A DNA stretch of 39,407 nt from DAOTUB01 sp034437455. GTDB taxonomy: Bacteria > Chloroflexota > Anaerolineae > B4-G1. Where the stretch lies: the NCBI GenBank assembly GCA_034437455.1, contig DAOTUB010000382.1:1-39407 (forward strand). Reading direction: 5' to 3'. The notes below the pieces were generated by a model that saw only the letters and a program-made list of their open reading frames with translations, had not been told where the DNA came from and made no database searches. A program made the position numbers and the translations under genes. This document shows positions 1 through 7,515 of this stretch, piece after piece; the stretch's first letter is position 1; every line of letters begins with the position of its first letter.

Positions 1-1
1 C

Positions 2-73
2 GCTGATGTGCCTTCGCTTGACGAGGCCTTGGATCATTTACTCAATACTGAACCCGCTCAGGTGGTGGCATGA
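2..73 (+). CDS. 3' end of a gene that begins outside the window (partial)
   Basis: An open frame enters from the window edge and ends at TGA 71-73. It gives a 23-residue tail beginning ADVPSLDEALDHL and ending AQVVA, with ordinary-looking coding composition. The product cannot be recognised from so little. Because IS21-like end sequence follows directly (about 80-215), it may be the end of an insertion-sequence gene, but that is inference. Confidence 0.4.
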   Translation, partial: ADVPSLDEALDHLLNTEPAQVVA

Positions 74-82
74 GTTTTTAAG

Positions 83-215
83 GTGCTTCAAAAGTGTAAA
101 CCTAATTCGACCGGAAAATGAACCATCCCCTTTTTCAGCTGAATAACTCGTTAAGCATCACAACCCAAGCAAACAAAAAGGAAAATGAACTGTAAAGCGG
201 TCGGCTTGATTTTCT
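83..215. repeat. Possible right end of an IS21-family element
   Basis: Two related strings, GGAAAATGAACCATCCCC near 113-130 and GGAAAATGAACTGTAAAG near 180-197, lie in the same orientation. The first is preceded by TTCGACC. IS21-family ends carry several short direct repeats containing a CCGGAAAATGAACC-like core, which this resembles. No complete transposase lies in the window, so the element would extend left of position 1 or be a remnant. Family assignment is by memory of the motif only. Confidence 0.3.
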
Positions 216-257
216 AATTCGTTTTCTTTAGTGCTCGCATTAGAAGGGAAATTCATT

Positions 258-806
258 GTGGACATGCAGGAGAAACTTGCTGAACTATTCTATGACCAGA
301 TTTCGGAAGTATGCCAGGCCGCAGGGATGACGGAATCCGAGCAGCGATCTGCAAGTAGAGAACTTGTTGAAGCAGCAATAAGCTTTCTCAAGCCATCCAA
401 AGAACACCTTATGACTGCGGAGGTGCGCAAAGGAGAGTTGACGCAGGTGGTTCACTACGACCTTGTAGCTGCTGCTGGCTTTCTCGCTAGCTTGGTCAGT
501 GGGATTATTGGAACTGGGACTCCGATTTTATTGGCGTGCGCGGTCATCGGTTGCCTCACCAGTCTCAAGGGGCTGCGAAAGCTCACATCGCGGGCGGAAG
601 GCATTCTCTTCTGGGCAGTCTATGAAAGTCACTATCATATTGCAAGTCGTAAGCAAGCGGAAGAGCGATTCAAAGAGCTTTGCGAGGTAGAAAGCAGCGT
701 AAGCCCAGAAGATTTTAGTGCGGCACTGCAGGGATTGCTCGATTTGTGTTGCATTAAAGAGTCTAACGGCAACCTCATCGTCGCTGATCAGGTCATAGTG
801 TACTAA
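258..806 (+). CDS. Hypothetical protein with a hydrophobic hairpin
   Basis: I do not recognise this protein. From GTG 258 it is about 182 residues. This start is preferred over GTG 231 because AGAAGGGA (243-250) lies 7 bases upstream; ATG 264 is also possible. The middle third carries about 35 hydrophobic, glycine- and alanine-rich residues (AAAGFLASLVSGIIG and following), long enough for one or two membrane passes. Charged, helical segments flank it on both sides. It stands alone between an IS-like end and a decayed IS5 transposase. Function is unknown; a small inner-membrane protein is the most that can be inferred. Confidence 0.6.
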   Translation: MDMQEKLAELFYDQISEVCQAAGMTESEQRSASRELVEAAISFLKPSKEHLMTAEVRKGELTQVVHYDLVAAAGFLASLVSGIIGTGTPILLACAVIGCLTSLKGLRKLTSRAEGILFWAVYESHYHIASRKQAEERFKELCEVESSVSPEDFSAALQGLLDLCCIKESNGNLIVADQVIVY

Positions 807-807
807 G

Positions 808-1440
808 AATTTATCCGACTTCTTGCACCAGCGAATGCACAGGTCACGACGCTTGCTTAGCCAGAACAGCGTGCGCTCAACAACCCATCAGCGAGCGGGA
901 TAACGCAACTCGCCAAAGATGGGACACTCTTCGACGACGGGTTCGCTTCTTCTGCGGCGATGCTTGATATGAGAGGTGGTATTCTCCAACCACAATGTCA
1001 CACACATCGTCATAATCATAGCCATTGTCAGCACACAGATACTGCTTGACCACCTCGGTGTCAGGGCGCTCGATGACGATAGAAACGATCGGTCATCCGC
1101 TGACCATTTGTCGTGTTCACTGGCACCGATGACGTGCAAGGTGAGCAGTGCGCCCCTTTCATCCACCAACAGGTGGATTTTGCTGCCTTGCTTGTCCCAA
1201 TCCGTAGGATTCCTGCCCCTTTCTTCGCCTCCCAGTGGCGTCGGGCACGATTTACTGTCGATCGATTGCCATTCCCAGCCAATGTGTCGTTTTGTCTGGT
1301 AGTACAAGACCATTTCTCGCATACCTGTGCCAACACATCGACGTCTAGATTGATCCACGCCGCTTATCGCAGCCACTGAATTTATGAAACCTGTCATCAC
1401 CATATGGAAGCTCACCGCGGGCGTTGCCCTCTGCCTTGTT
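808..1440 (-). pseudogene. Decayed IS5-family (ISL2-type) transposase
   Basis: The minus strand encodes the DDE core of an IS5-family transposase, with recognisable strings GWEWQSIDSK, PLGGEERGRNPTDWDKQGSK and HVIGASEHDKW. The reading is broken. Near 1080 it moves to another frame, where VIERPDTEVVKQYLCADNG and then WVVERTLFWLSKRRDLCIRW continue the protein to about 808. Near 1350-1370 a second shift and a stop separate the N-terminal DDRFHKFSG segment. At least two frameshifts and internal stops make it non-functional. Terminal repeats were not identified. Confidence 0.75.
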
Positions 1441-1501
1441 AAAGTCCGATCAACGCTAGCTTTCGCCTGGTCCGCCTTCGCTTAAAGATCTATATCGCTC
1501 T

Positions 1502-1743
1502 AAATTCTACAAATTCATATCATCCTGCTCGTTTGCCGTCACTCGCTGACTTTCCGAGAGCTCTCCTTACCTGAGTGTGAGCTGGCTATCTATGCTAGCT
1601 CTTACTTCACTCTCTTATTACCCAGCGAACTGCTTACGCTTATCCTAACCGATGTTGACGCCTGGCAAGCCAACCGCGACCAACTTATTCTTGCGCTCCG
1701 CTTTCGTGAGGACCATTCTCAAAATTTGTGTCGGGAAGCTTAG
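1502..1743 (+). pseudogene. Start-less open stretch, possible gene remnant
   Basis: A frame of about 79 codons without a stop and without ATG ends at TAG 1741-1743, and closes DVDAWQANRDQLILAL...REA. Its composition looks protein-like, and it ends just before the promoter of the next operon. It may be the 3' relic of a gene cut off by the IS5 remnant. No family is recognisable, and a chance open frame is not excluded. Confidence 0.2.
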
Positions 1744-1749
1744 AATTTG

Positions 1750-1764
1750 TTGACAAAATGTCAA
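1750..1764. promoter_or_regulatory. Operator 1, palindrome over the -35 box
   Basis: TTGACA-AAA-TGTCAA is a perfect 6-bp inverted repeat with a 3-base centre. It shares the pattern TTGAC-N5-GTCAA with the second site at 1792-1806. It is a probable binding site for the XRE repressor encoded directly downstream (inference). Confidence 0.7.
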
Positions 1765-1778
1765 CCGCATGGTACAAT
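1750..1778 (+). promoter_or_regulatory. Sigma-70-type promoter of the XRE operon
   Basis: A consensus -35 box TTGACA (1750-1755) and a -10 box TACAAT (1773-1778) are separated by exactly 17 bases. Transcription would start near 1785. The -35 box is built into an operator-like palindrome, and a second palindrome covers the start region, so the promoter is almost certainly repressible. Confidence 0.8.
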
Positions 1779-1790
1779 ATCGCTGGGGAC

Positions 1791-1807
1791 GTTGACTTAA
1801 AGTCAAC
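1791..1807. promoter_or_regulatory. Operator 2, palindrome just past the transcription start
   Basis: GTTGACTT-A-AAGTCAAC is a perfect 8-bp inverted repeat around one base. It lies about 6-22 bases after the predicted start of transcription. Its core matches operator 1 (TTGAC-N5-GTCAA), and the two centres are 42 bases apart, about four helical turns. That geometry suits cooperative binding of two repressor dimers. Confidence 0.7.
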
Positions 1808-1853
1808 GCAAGGATGTTGATTGTCCTTCAAAAGGGAAATGGATAGAATATTT

Positions 1854-2168
1854 ATGACAAGTTTTGGAGAGTTGCTGAAAAGTTTCAGGGAACGTACTGA
1901 ACTGTCTCAGAGCGCTCTTGCACAAGCGGCGGGCATTGACAAGAGTTATATCTCAAGGCTTGAGAATGGCGAACGCGAAGTTACAAGTCGTTCCCTGGCT
2001 CTACGTTTGGCAGAGATTCTAGATCTTTCGCCGTCTGAAGTGGATTTGTGGCTCATTTCAGCTGGCTATGTTTCACCCCGAATGCAAGCACTGGCCTCCG
2101 GAGGTGTATCTAGGCTCTTGGAGGAAATTAACGTACTTGGTGAGAACTTTAGCGACAGCGGCACGTAG
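1854..2168 (+). CDS. XRE/Cro-CI family HTH transcriptional repressor
   Basis: The protein is about 104 residues. Residues 4-58 form a classic HTH_3 domain: FGELLKSFRERTELSQSALA, then GIDKSYISRLENGER as turn and recognition helix. A short C-terminal helix (about residues 75-100) could dimerise. ATG 1854 gives the usual family N-terminus; TTG 1821 and ATG 1839 are alternatives, the latter with AAAGGG only 2-3 bases upstream. It is the first gene of a five-gene plus-strand group. Two matching palindromes in its promoter indicate autoregulation. XRE repressors paired with an ImmA/IrrE peptidase are commonly cleaved to derepress their operon, and such a peptidase is the last gene of this group. 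Confidence 0.85.
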   Translation: MTSFGELLKSFRERTELSQSALAQAAGIDKSYISRLENGEREVTSRSLALRLAEILDLSPSEVDLWLISAGYVSPRMQALASGGVSRLLEEINVLGENFSDSGT

Positions 2169-2247
2169 ATTTGCTCGCTAGCGCCGGATTAAACAGCACA
2201 ACTTTTTCAACGAGTTATATTCACTGCGCAAGCGATAGGGAGAAATA

Positions 2248-2781
2248 ATGAGCAAAATTTTTAGCTCCAGGGATAGATCAGCATTCCTACATCATGGTCG
2301 CTCAAATCAAGATGAAAGTCGAGCAAAAGAAGTACCTTTGTCTAGACGAACTGAGCTTGCAAGCGACGCTCTTGTAGCTGGAAAGATAGTCATATTGATG
2401 AATAGCGTAGTGAGCAAGCAGGAAATCGCAAAATCCGCCAATCTATCATTAGTTGACGATGGCATCCAACTCGCGAAAAGATTGGAGGAAGGGGAAATCT
2501 ACCTCGATCAACGGAAATTTCATCTAATTCAGCAACCTGAGTCGGCTGATACGGTAAAATACATCCGAGCTCGTGGTACGTCTAACCTCAGAGAATGCAT
2601 TCAGGAAGCACTATCTATTCTAAGCCGTATTCGAGATTCTCTTGACAATAACAGCCCAATGGATTTTACTGCGATGGATCTCCAATTGGCCAAATCTACA
2701 AGAGCTTTTTTCAGAATAATCCACACCAGCATAATTGATCAGTTAGGAGCATTTGAGATTCCGTCGCGGCATATAACATAG
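2248..2781 (+). CDS. Hypothetical protein of the XRE-ImmA operon
   Basis: The protein has 177 residues and I do not recognise it. The start is supported by AGGGAGA six to seven bases before ATG 2248. It lacks a signal peptide and membrane segments. Residues about 48-95 could form a small helix-turn-helix-like unit (VVSKQEIAKSANLSLVDDGI and following), and the C-terminal half is helical (SNLRECIQEALSILSRIRDSL and following). It lies 79 bases after the repressor gene and 76 before the zincin, same strand, no terminator seen, so it is probably co-transcribed. A DNA-binding or adaptor role is possible but not shown. Confidence 0.65.
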   Translation: MSKIFSSRDRSAFLHHGRSNQDESRAKEVPLSRRTELASDALVAGKIVILMNSVVSKQEIAKSANLSLVDDGIQLAKRLEEGEIYLDQRKFHLIQQPESADTVKYIRARGTSNLRECIQEALSILSRIRDSLDNNSPMDFTAMDLQLAKSTRAFFRIIHTSIIDQLGAFEIPSRHIT

Positions 2782-2857
2782 ACCGAGATATCGTTGCCGC
2801 TTTTGCTTGTTTTGCAGACATCTTGCACAAGCTGATATTCAATTCCAAGAATAAGTT

Positions 2858-4381
2858 ATGCTCAGAAATCAAAATGATTCTCAATTGAATTCCAAGTCTG
2901 ACAAGACGATAGTTGAGCACTATATCTCCATCGTAGCACATAGAGTTCAAGTGCTTAGAAAAAAGATTGAGGATGCCGGTCAGTCAACGTACTCGTCCGC
3001 GAGTGCAGCGACCCTTTCAGAGGTACTGGTAAGAATCCTATCGCGTTTCTTTGACGAGTTAAAGTCACTTCATCAGGAGATAGATGACCAACCGCCCGAA
3101 GACATTATCCGTCAGCTTCAAACAATTCACTACATCACTAGCGCAATCGTGCCTGAACTTGTTGAGGCGATCAGGATGGCTAATTTGGACACCACTGTAG
3201 CTTCTATTATTGAAGCATATGAACACATCGGCAATCTGGTTCAGTATGGCACACAAACCATAATTCATCCTACCTGGGACTATAATGCCTCTTTTGATGA
3301 GATCATGACCAATCTTAGGGCAATGGCCAGAAGCCTGGGGCGGGATTCTAGTGAAGCGATTTTTAGTGGGGCTCCACGCAGCTTCGTAATTATAACTTAC
3401 CCTATAGCCGAACAGGATATGGTTCTGCGTCAGGCCTTTTTGGCGCATGAAATCGGACACTTTATCAATCTGACGCAAGAATGGTCAAAATCTCTGCTCG
3501 ATGAGCAGGTATTCGATGAACAAGATCGAAACGATATCCACGAGGCAGTTGAAGGACAACAGTGCGAAAGCAACAAGGAGAAACTCTATGAAGACGCGCT
3601 CACGTTGGCAGGAGAGTTTGCTCCTTATTGGCTCGGAGAAATCATCGCGGATTTTCTAGCTGTGTGTGTGCTTGGCCCCGCATATTTGCTAGCTTTTGAT
3701 GAAGTATCATTATCGCCAAGATATTCTATTCCTAATAGACTGCATCGTAGCCATCCACCTGTACAACTCCGTAAGGAGATTATGGGAAGCTTGATTCAAG
3801 ACTTGTATCTAGGCCCCATACGCTTGGGAAAAGATTACAAGAGTTTGAACCAGCAAGAACAGGATGTCTTCAACTGTGTCTGCAAATGGATTAAGGCTAT
3901 TACGCATACTGACCCCCTGGCATTTAGAGCGATAGAAAATGCTCCAAACATGCCTCCAGAGGTTGTAGCGACTATTTACTCAACTTTGAAAAAAGCGGTT
4001 CAAAGGGCAATTAGTCAACTAAGAGTTAACCATCTTGAGTGGATTAAGCTTAGAAACTGGTTCTGCGCGAGTAGAGACGTCATTGATGCTCTGGAACTTC
4101 AGAGTCTTCTCTCTTATGATCTAACACCCACTCATCTGTATTCTGATCCTAGCCGTGATCCATCCTTCCCAGCCGTTATGAATAGTGGCTGGTTCCGCAT
4201 TCTACATGCTAAGGAGTATTATCAATACTTCAAACATGGATCAGAAGAATCAAAACCAGATGAAGTTCGAGATAGATATATAGATCTCCAGAATCTAGTT
4301 GCAAAGGCTGTTGAGAATCTGCATTTCAAGAGAGAATTCGAGCGGAGAAAGGGGCAAGGTAGTGAGCAAAATATGTCATAA
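2858..4381 (+). CDS. Zincin-type metallopeptidase (HEIGH motif)
   Basis: The 507-residue protein has HEIGH at about residues 197-201 (two zinc-ligand histidines and the catalytic glutamate). GEIIADFLA at about 260-268 supplies a plausible third ligand (E261 or D265), the spacing and form of gluzincin-like peptidases. No signal peptide is evident, so it should act in the cytoplasm. The N-terminal 190 residues are mostly helical and could bind the substrate or a partner. The C-terminal 200 residues are unrecognised. Its 3' end overlaps the next gene by about 20 bases, indicating translational coupling. Within this operon it is a second metallopeptidase besides the ImmA-like one; substrate unknown. 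Confidence 0.7.
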   Translation: MLRNQNDSQLNSKSDKTIVEHYISIVAHRVQVLRKKIEDAGQSTYSSASAATLSEVLVRILSRFFDELKSLHQEIDDQPPEDIIRQLQTIHYITSAIVPELVEAIRMANLDTTVASIIEAYEHIGNLVQYGTQTIIHPTWDYNASFDEIMTNLRAMARSLGRDSSEAIFSGAPRSFVIITYPIAEQDMVLRQAFLAHEIGHFINLTQEWSKSLLDEQVFDEQDRNDIHEAVEGQQCESNKEKLYEDALTLAGEFAPYWLGEIIADFLAVCVLGPAYLLAFDEVSLSPRYSIPNRLHRSHPPVQLRKEIMGSLIQDLYLGPIRLGKDYKSLNQQEQDVFNCVCKWIKAITHTDPLAFRAIENAPNMPPEVVATIYSTLKKAVQRAISQLRVNHLEWIKLRNWFCASRDVIDALELQSLLSYDLTPTHLYSDPSRDPSFPAVMNSGWFRILHAKEYYQYFKHGSEESKPDEVRDRYIDLQNLVAKAVENLHFKREFERRKGQGSEQNMS

Positions 4382-5564
4382 CATTCTCACGAAGAATGAG
4401 ATTCTTGATTATTTAAGCCAGCATCAGGAGATCGAACACCGTCTGTTTGTTTCACCTCTACTTGAAAAAGATCAAATTGGCGACACATCTATTGACCTCC
4501 GACTTGGTCACCGATTCCTCGTTCCAGAACCTTCCAGGCTAGGTGTGCTGGATCTCATAGATCTTCATCATGAAGGTAGGGGAGTTCTCAAGGACAGTTA
4601 TCGTGAAGTCAGAGTTCCATACGGCCAGTACTTTACTCTCCATCCGAGAAGAAGTGTCCAGATTAGCACTTTAGAGTACCTTGGTATTCCGTTTGGCTTA
4701 CAAGGAAATGTTACACTTCGTGCATCTGTGTCAGATATGCTACTCATTGCTAATGTTAGACAGCTCCATCCTGGTTACAGAGGAATCGTTACATTTTCGC
4801 TAATAAGCAATGCGGAGTTCTCTATCCGGCTCTATCCAGGTATTCGCGTGGCAGAACTGCAGTTACAATGTGTAAATGCACCGATTATAGATCATAAAGT
4901 CAGTCGTTATCATAGTATGACCAGGCCTTTACCTACAAAGTTGGAAGAAGACGCGGATTTGGAGTACATTGGTCCAACTGTAGAGCCGATCATAATTGGG
5001 ATTGCTAGCACGATTGCAGCGGGTAGAACAACGGCAGTGGGGCATCTGATTGAGAGGTATGGTTTTAGTTGGTTTTCTCTTGCGGATGTCCTCAAAGCTG
5101 AGGCAAATAGACGTGGAATCCCAACTCATCGTACCGAGCTACAGAAACTCGGAAGCGAGCTTCGGGAGATGTATGGCGATGCTTATTTGGCTGTTAGGCT
5201 TCGAACGGGACGAAAATGGCTGGCGAATAAAGGCACAATGGTTGTTGTTGATAGCTTTAAGAACGTCGCCGAGGTCGAAGAATTTAGAAAGCAAAGGCGT
5301 TTCAAATTGCTAGGCATTGATGCACCGACTGAAGAAAGGTGGGAGCGGGTAAAGAAACGTCGTAGGCAAGGAGATCCCAAAACACTGGAAGGCTTTCAAC
5401 TACAAAATGCAACCGACAAGGGTCCAGAGGGTTCCCTTCACGGTCAGCAATTGGAACAGTTGTTGGAAAAAGCGGATAAAGTAATCATCAATGATGGTAC
5501 AATTGAGCAGTTCTTAGGAGAAGTTGATAGATTTGTTGGAGATCTCCTTCATCCTGTGGCTTAG
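4362..5564 (+). CDS. Dcd/dUTPase-fold domain fused to P-loop nucleotide kinase-like domain
   Basis: From GTG 4362 (AAAGGGG seven bases upstream, overlapping the zincin stop) the protein has about 400 residues. Residues 8-190 match the dCTP deaminase/dUTPase fold: ILTKNEI, SIDLRLG (43-49), LHPGYRG (about 135-141) and LYPGIRVAELQL. By eye, the Dcd catalytic glutamate is replaced by Ser (about 146), the RSSLAR arginine by Asp, and the Asp of the IDPG motif by His. Residues 209-398 resemble nucleoside monophosphate kinase-like P-loop domains: GIASTIAAGRTT (213-224), SLADVLKAEANRRG, VVVDSFKNVAEVEEFR and ADKVIINDGT. The Walker A lysine is Arg. Kinase-like plus deaminase fusions are known in anti-phage DcdV/AvcD proteins, but with a different deaminase fold. 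It may bind, modify or sense nucleotides. Confidence 0.75.
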   Translation: MSKICHNILTKNEILDYLSQHQEIEHRLFVSPLLEKDQIGDTSIDLRLGHRFLVPEPSRLGVLDLIDLHHEGRGVLKDSYREVRVPYGQYFTLHPRRSVQISTLEYLGIPFGLQGNVTLRASVSDMLLIANVRQLHPGYRGIVTFSLISNAEFSIRLYPGIRVAELQLQCVNAPIIDHKVSRYHSMTRPLPTKLEEDADLEYIGPTVEPIIIGIASTIAAGRTTAVGHLIERYGFSWFSLADVLKAEANRRGIPTHRTELQKLGSELREMYGDAYLAVRLRTGRKWLANKGTMVVVDSFKNVAEVEEFRKQRRFKLLGIDAPTEERWERVKKRRRQGDPKTLEGFQLQNATDKGPEGSLHGQQLEQLLEKADKVIINDGTIEQFLGEVDRFVGDLLHPVA

Positions 5565-5587
5565 TATAGAGTTAGGCAATAGCTTCT

Positions 5588-7207
5588 ATGAATCTCACTC
5601 GCGCTCGATTGATCGAAGATTGGACCGCCGGCATACTCCGAGAGTATGAAGCGATGACAGGCAGGTCTATCTCATTGCCAGTTCCCATCTTTGATATAGT
5701 TGAACAACTCTATGCGTTAAGATGTGACATTGAAAATCTCAAGGGCAAGCTGGCTAGAGCCTCAGGGGTATTGATCCCGGAAAAAAGATGGATAATATTG
5801 AACAAGCAACAAAGCCCGAATCGGGTGAGCTTTACCCTGGCTCATGAACTGGCCCATTGGGTGATAGAATGTCAACCCGTGAAACACAGTAAGCATAGTC
5901 TTGAGCATATCACTGGACTACGATCTAGTGACGACCGCATACGTGAGAGGATGGCAGATCGTGTCGCTGGCGCACTTCTGATGCCAAGGAAAATGTTGCT
6001 AGATTCCGTCCGTACGCTAAAGACTGTTGGCGGCGCGGAGGTGTCCGAGCTAGCTGCTATGTTCGGTGTGTCTCGAGCGGCAATGTGTGTGCGTCTAAGC
6101 CAAATTGAGCCTGACCTCTGGAATTTGGGGGTTCGACGACAGTTTTCCGAAAAAAAACGTCAAGGGATGTATGGATACTCTCACAGATCAAAGGACAGGG
6201 ACACTACTAGGGTCAAGGCAGCTATAATCAAAGTGGACTACTCTGTAATTGATCACGACCTGTACCGAAAGCTTTTGGCTTTCAAAAAAATCTGTGACTA
6301 TCTATATGTAGTTCTGGATGATAAAGGCAACTGTGACGAAGACGTGCTTATAGATTTCGAGTGCGTTGACGGCTTTGCCTATCTTGAAGGCGATCAGTTC
6401 AAAGATCCTCAAAGAGAGATTTTTTCTAGCTCAGGCGCGGATGTGTTATTTCGTACTCTAGTGAGTGGCAATTGGCTTGAAAGACTCCTGCGAGACAATC
6501 AGGATGGGACAAGAGACAGGGACGGTGCATATGTAGTTACTCTCCGTGACAATGACCGCGTTCAAGTAAAGAAACAAACGTTGTTGGACATCAGTTGGTA
6601 TGTTGAACCCCCTGCGAGACTGAACTACCGGAAGGACGCAAAACTGTTCGTCAAGAATGCAAAAGAGATTGGAAAACGAGTGGTGATAGTTACTGGCTGC
6701 TTTGATCTTCTGACCAAATGCCACGTAAGATTCCTCAAACGCGCAAAGGCAACTGGAGATGTCTTGGTTGTTGGGATTGAAGATGACACCCGGGTGCGTG
6801 CGTTCAAGGGACCACTGCGACCTGTCAATACGATTTCTCAGAGAGTAGAAGTAGTCGAGGCACTTGAGTTTGTTGATTTCACGTTCGTGATTAGCGGCTC
6901 TCCCAAAATGCCACTCAAGCCATTTTACACTAGATTACATAAGTTAATCAAAGCTGATATTCTGGCCGTGACTGATGGTGACCCATACCTTCAAGATCGC
7001 CAAGATGAGATAGAAGCAGCCGGTGGACAACTCGCTGTCGTCAGTCATTTCGAGGACGGCTCGTCAACGTCCTTGCTCCGGCGGCTTCTTGCTAAAATCG
7101 AGTATTCTGACTTATTTTTGGTCTCAAAGCGGCAGCTAAAAGCCTATGAGGTTGAACATAAAAGCAATTGGCGCCAATTGAGATTACCACTTGATGGTTT
7201 CAAATAG
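5588..7207 (+). CDS. ImmA/IrrE metallopeptidase fused to RfaE-like nucleotidyltransferase domain
   Basis: The 539-residue protein starts with an ImmA/IrrE domain (COG2856 type). It has the zinc motif HELAH at residues 86-90 and the usual downstream RERMADRVAGALLMP block (about 119-133), followed by a short HTH-like segment (152-170). Residues about 205-345 are an unassigned linker domain. Residues 364-515 match cytidylyltransferases of the RfaE/GlmU-HIGH type: VTGCFDLL, DVLVVGIEDD, RAFKGPLRPVN, a DGDPY segment and EAAGGQL. The HxGH nucleotide-binding motif reads TKCH, so one His and the Gly are lost. ImmA-type peptidases cleave XRE repressors under stress; the degenerate transferase could be the sensor that gates the peptidase (inference). 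Confidence 0.8.
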   Translation: MNLTRARLIEDWTAGILREYEAMTGRSISLPVPIFDIVEQLYALRCDIENLKGKLARASGVLIPEKRWIILNKQQSPNRVSFTLAHELAHWVIECQPVKHSKHSLEHITGLRSSDDRIRERMADRVAGALLMPRKMLLDSVRTLKTVGGAEVSELAAMFGVSRAAMCVRLSQIEPDLWNLGVRRQFSEKKRQGMYGYSHRSKDRDTTRVKAAIIKVDYSVIDHDLYRKLLAFKKICDYLYVVLDDKGNCDEDVLIDFECVDGFAYLEGDQFKDPQREIFSSSGADVLFRTLVSGNWLERLLRDNQDGTRDRDGAYVVTLRDNDRVQVKKQTLLDISWYVEPPARLNYRKDAKLFVKNAKEIGKRVVIVTGCFDLLTKCHVRFLKRAKATGDVLVVGIEDDTRVRAFKGPLRPVNTISQRVEVVEALEFVDFTFVISGSPKMPLKPFYTRLHKLIKADILAVTDGDPYLQDRQDEIEAAGGQLAVVSHFEDGSSTSLLRRLLAKIEYSDLFLVSKRQLKAYEVEHKSNWRQLRLPLDGFK

Positions 7208-7515
7208 AAAGACCAGTCATCGTTGTTGGTTGAACGCAGCTATGAATCTCCGAACTTTAGGAGCCTTAAAGTCATTGGACCAGCATAGTCTGAAAGATAA
7301 CATATAACTTGATGCATTTGGCTAATTGCTCGTAGGCAATTACTCCATTACCGGGGCTCCTTGTTAACAGTAGACAACCAAAAATGTCAGGGTTAACATC
7401 TCTTATGACACGATTGACCCCGTTATCTCCTATAAAGTCCAAGTGACTAATTCGACACATATTAAAAACATAAACGTGCGATTTGCGCAGATCGCGCAAG
7501 CATGATACACATAAC
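7208..7515. other. Intergenic stretch between the operon and the IS
   Basis: No convincing gene is seen. The minus strand is open from about 7515 to 7272, giving an 80-residue frame without a recognisable family. It is cut by the IS at its 5' side, so it could be a remnant. A 7-bp stem TAATTGC/GCAATTA with a 6-base loop (7323-7342) has no T-run and is not a convincing terminator. Confidence 0.3.

Noticed and set aside
7323..7342. Perfect 7-bp hairpin after the XRE-ImmA operon
   Set aside because: The stem is AT-rich and not followed by a T-run, so it does not qualify as an intrinsic terminator.
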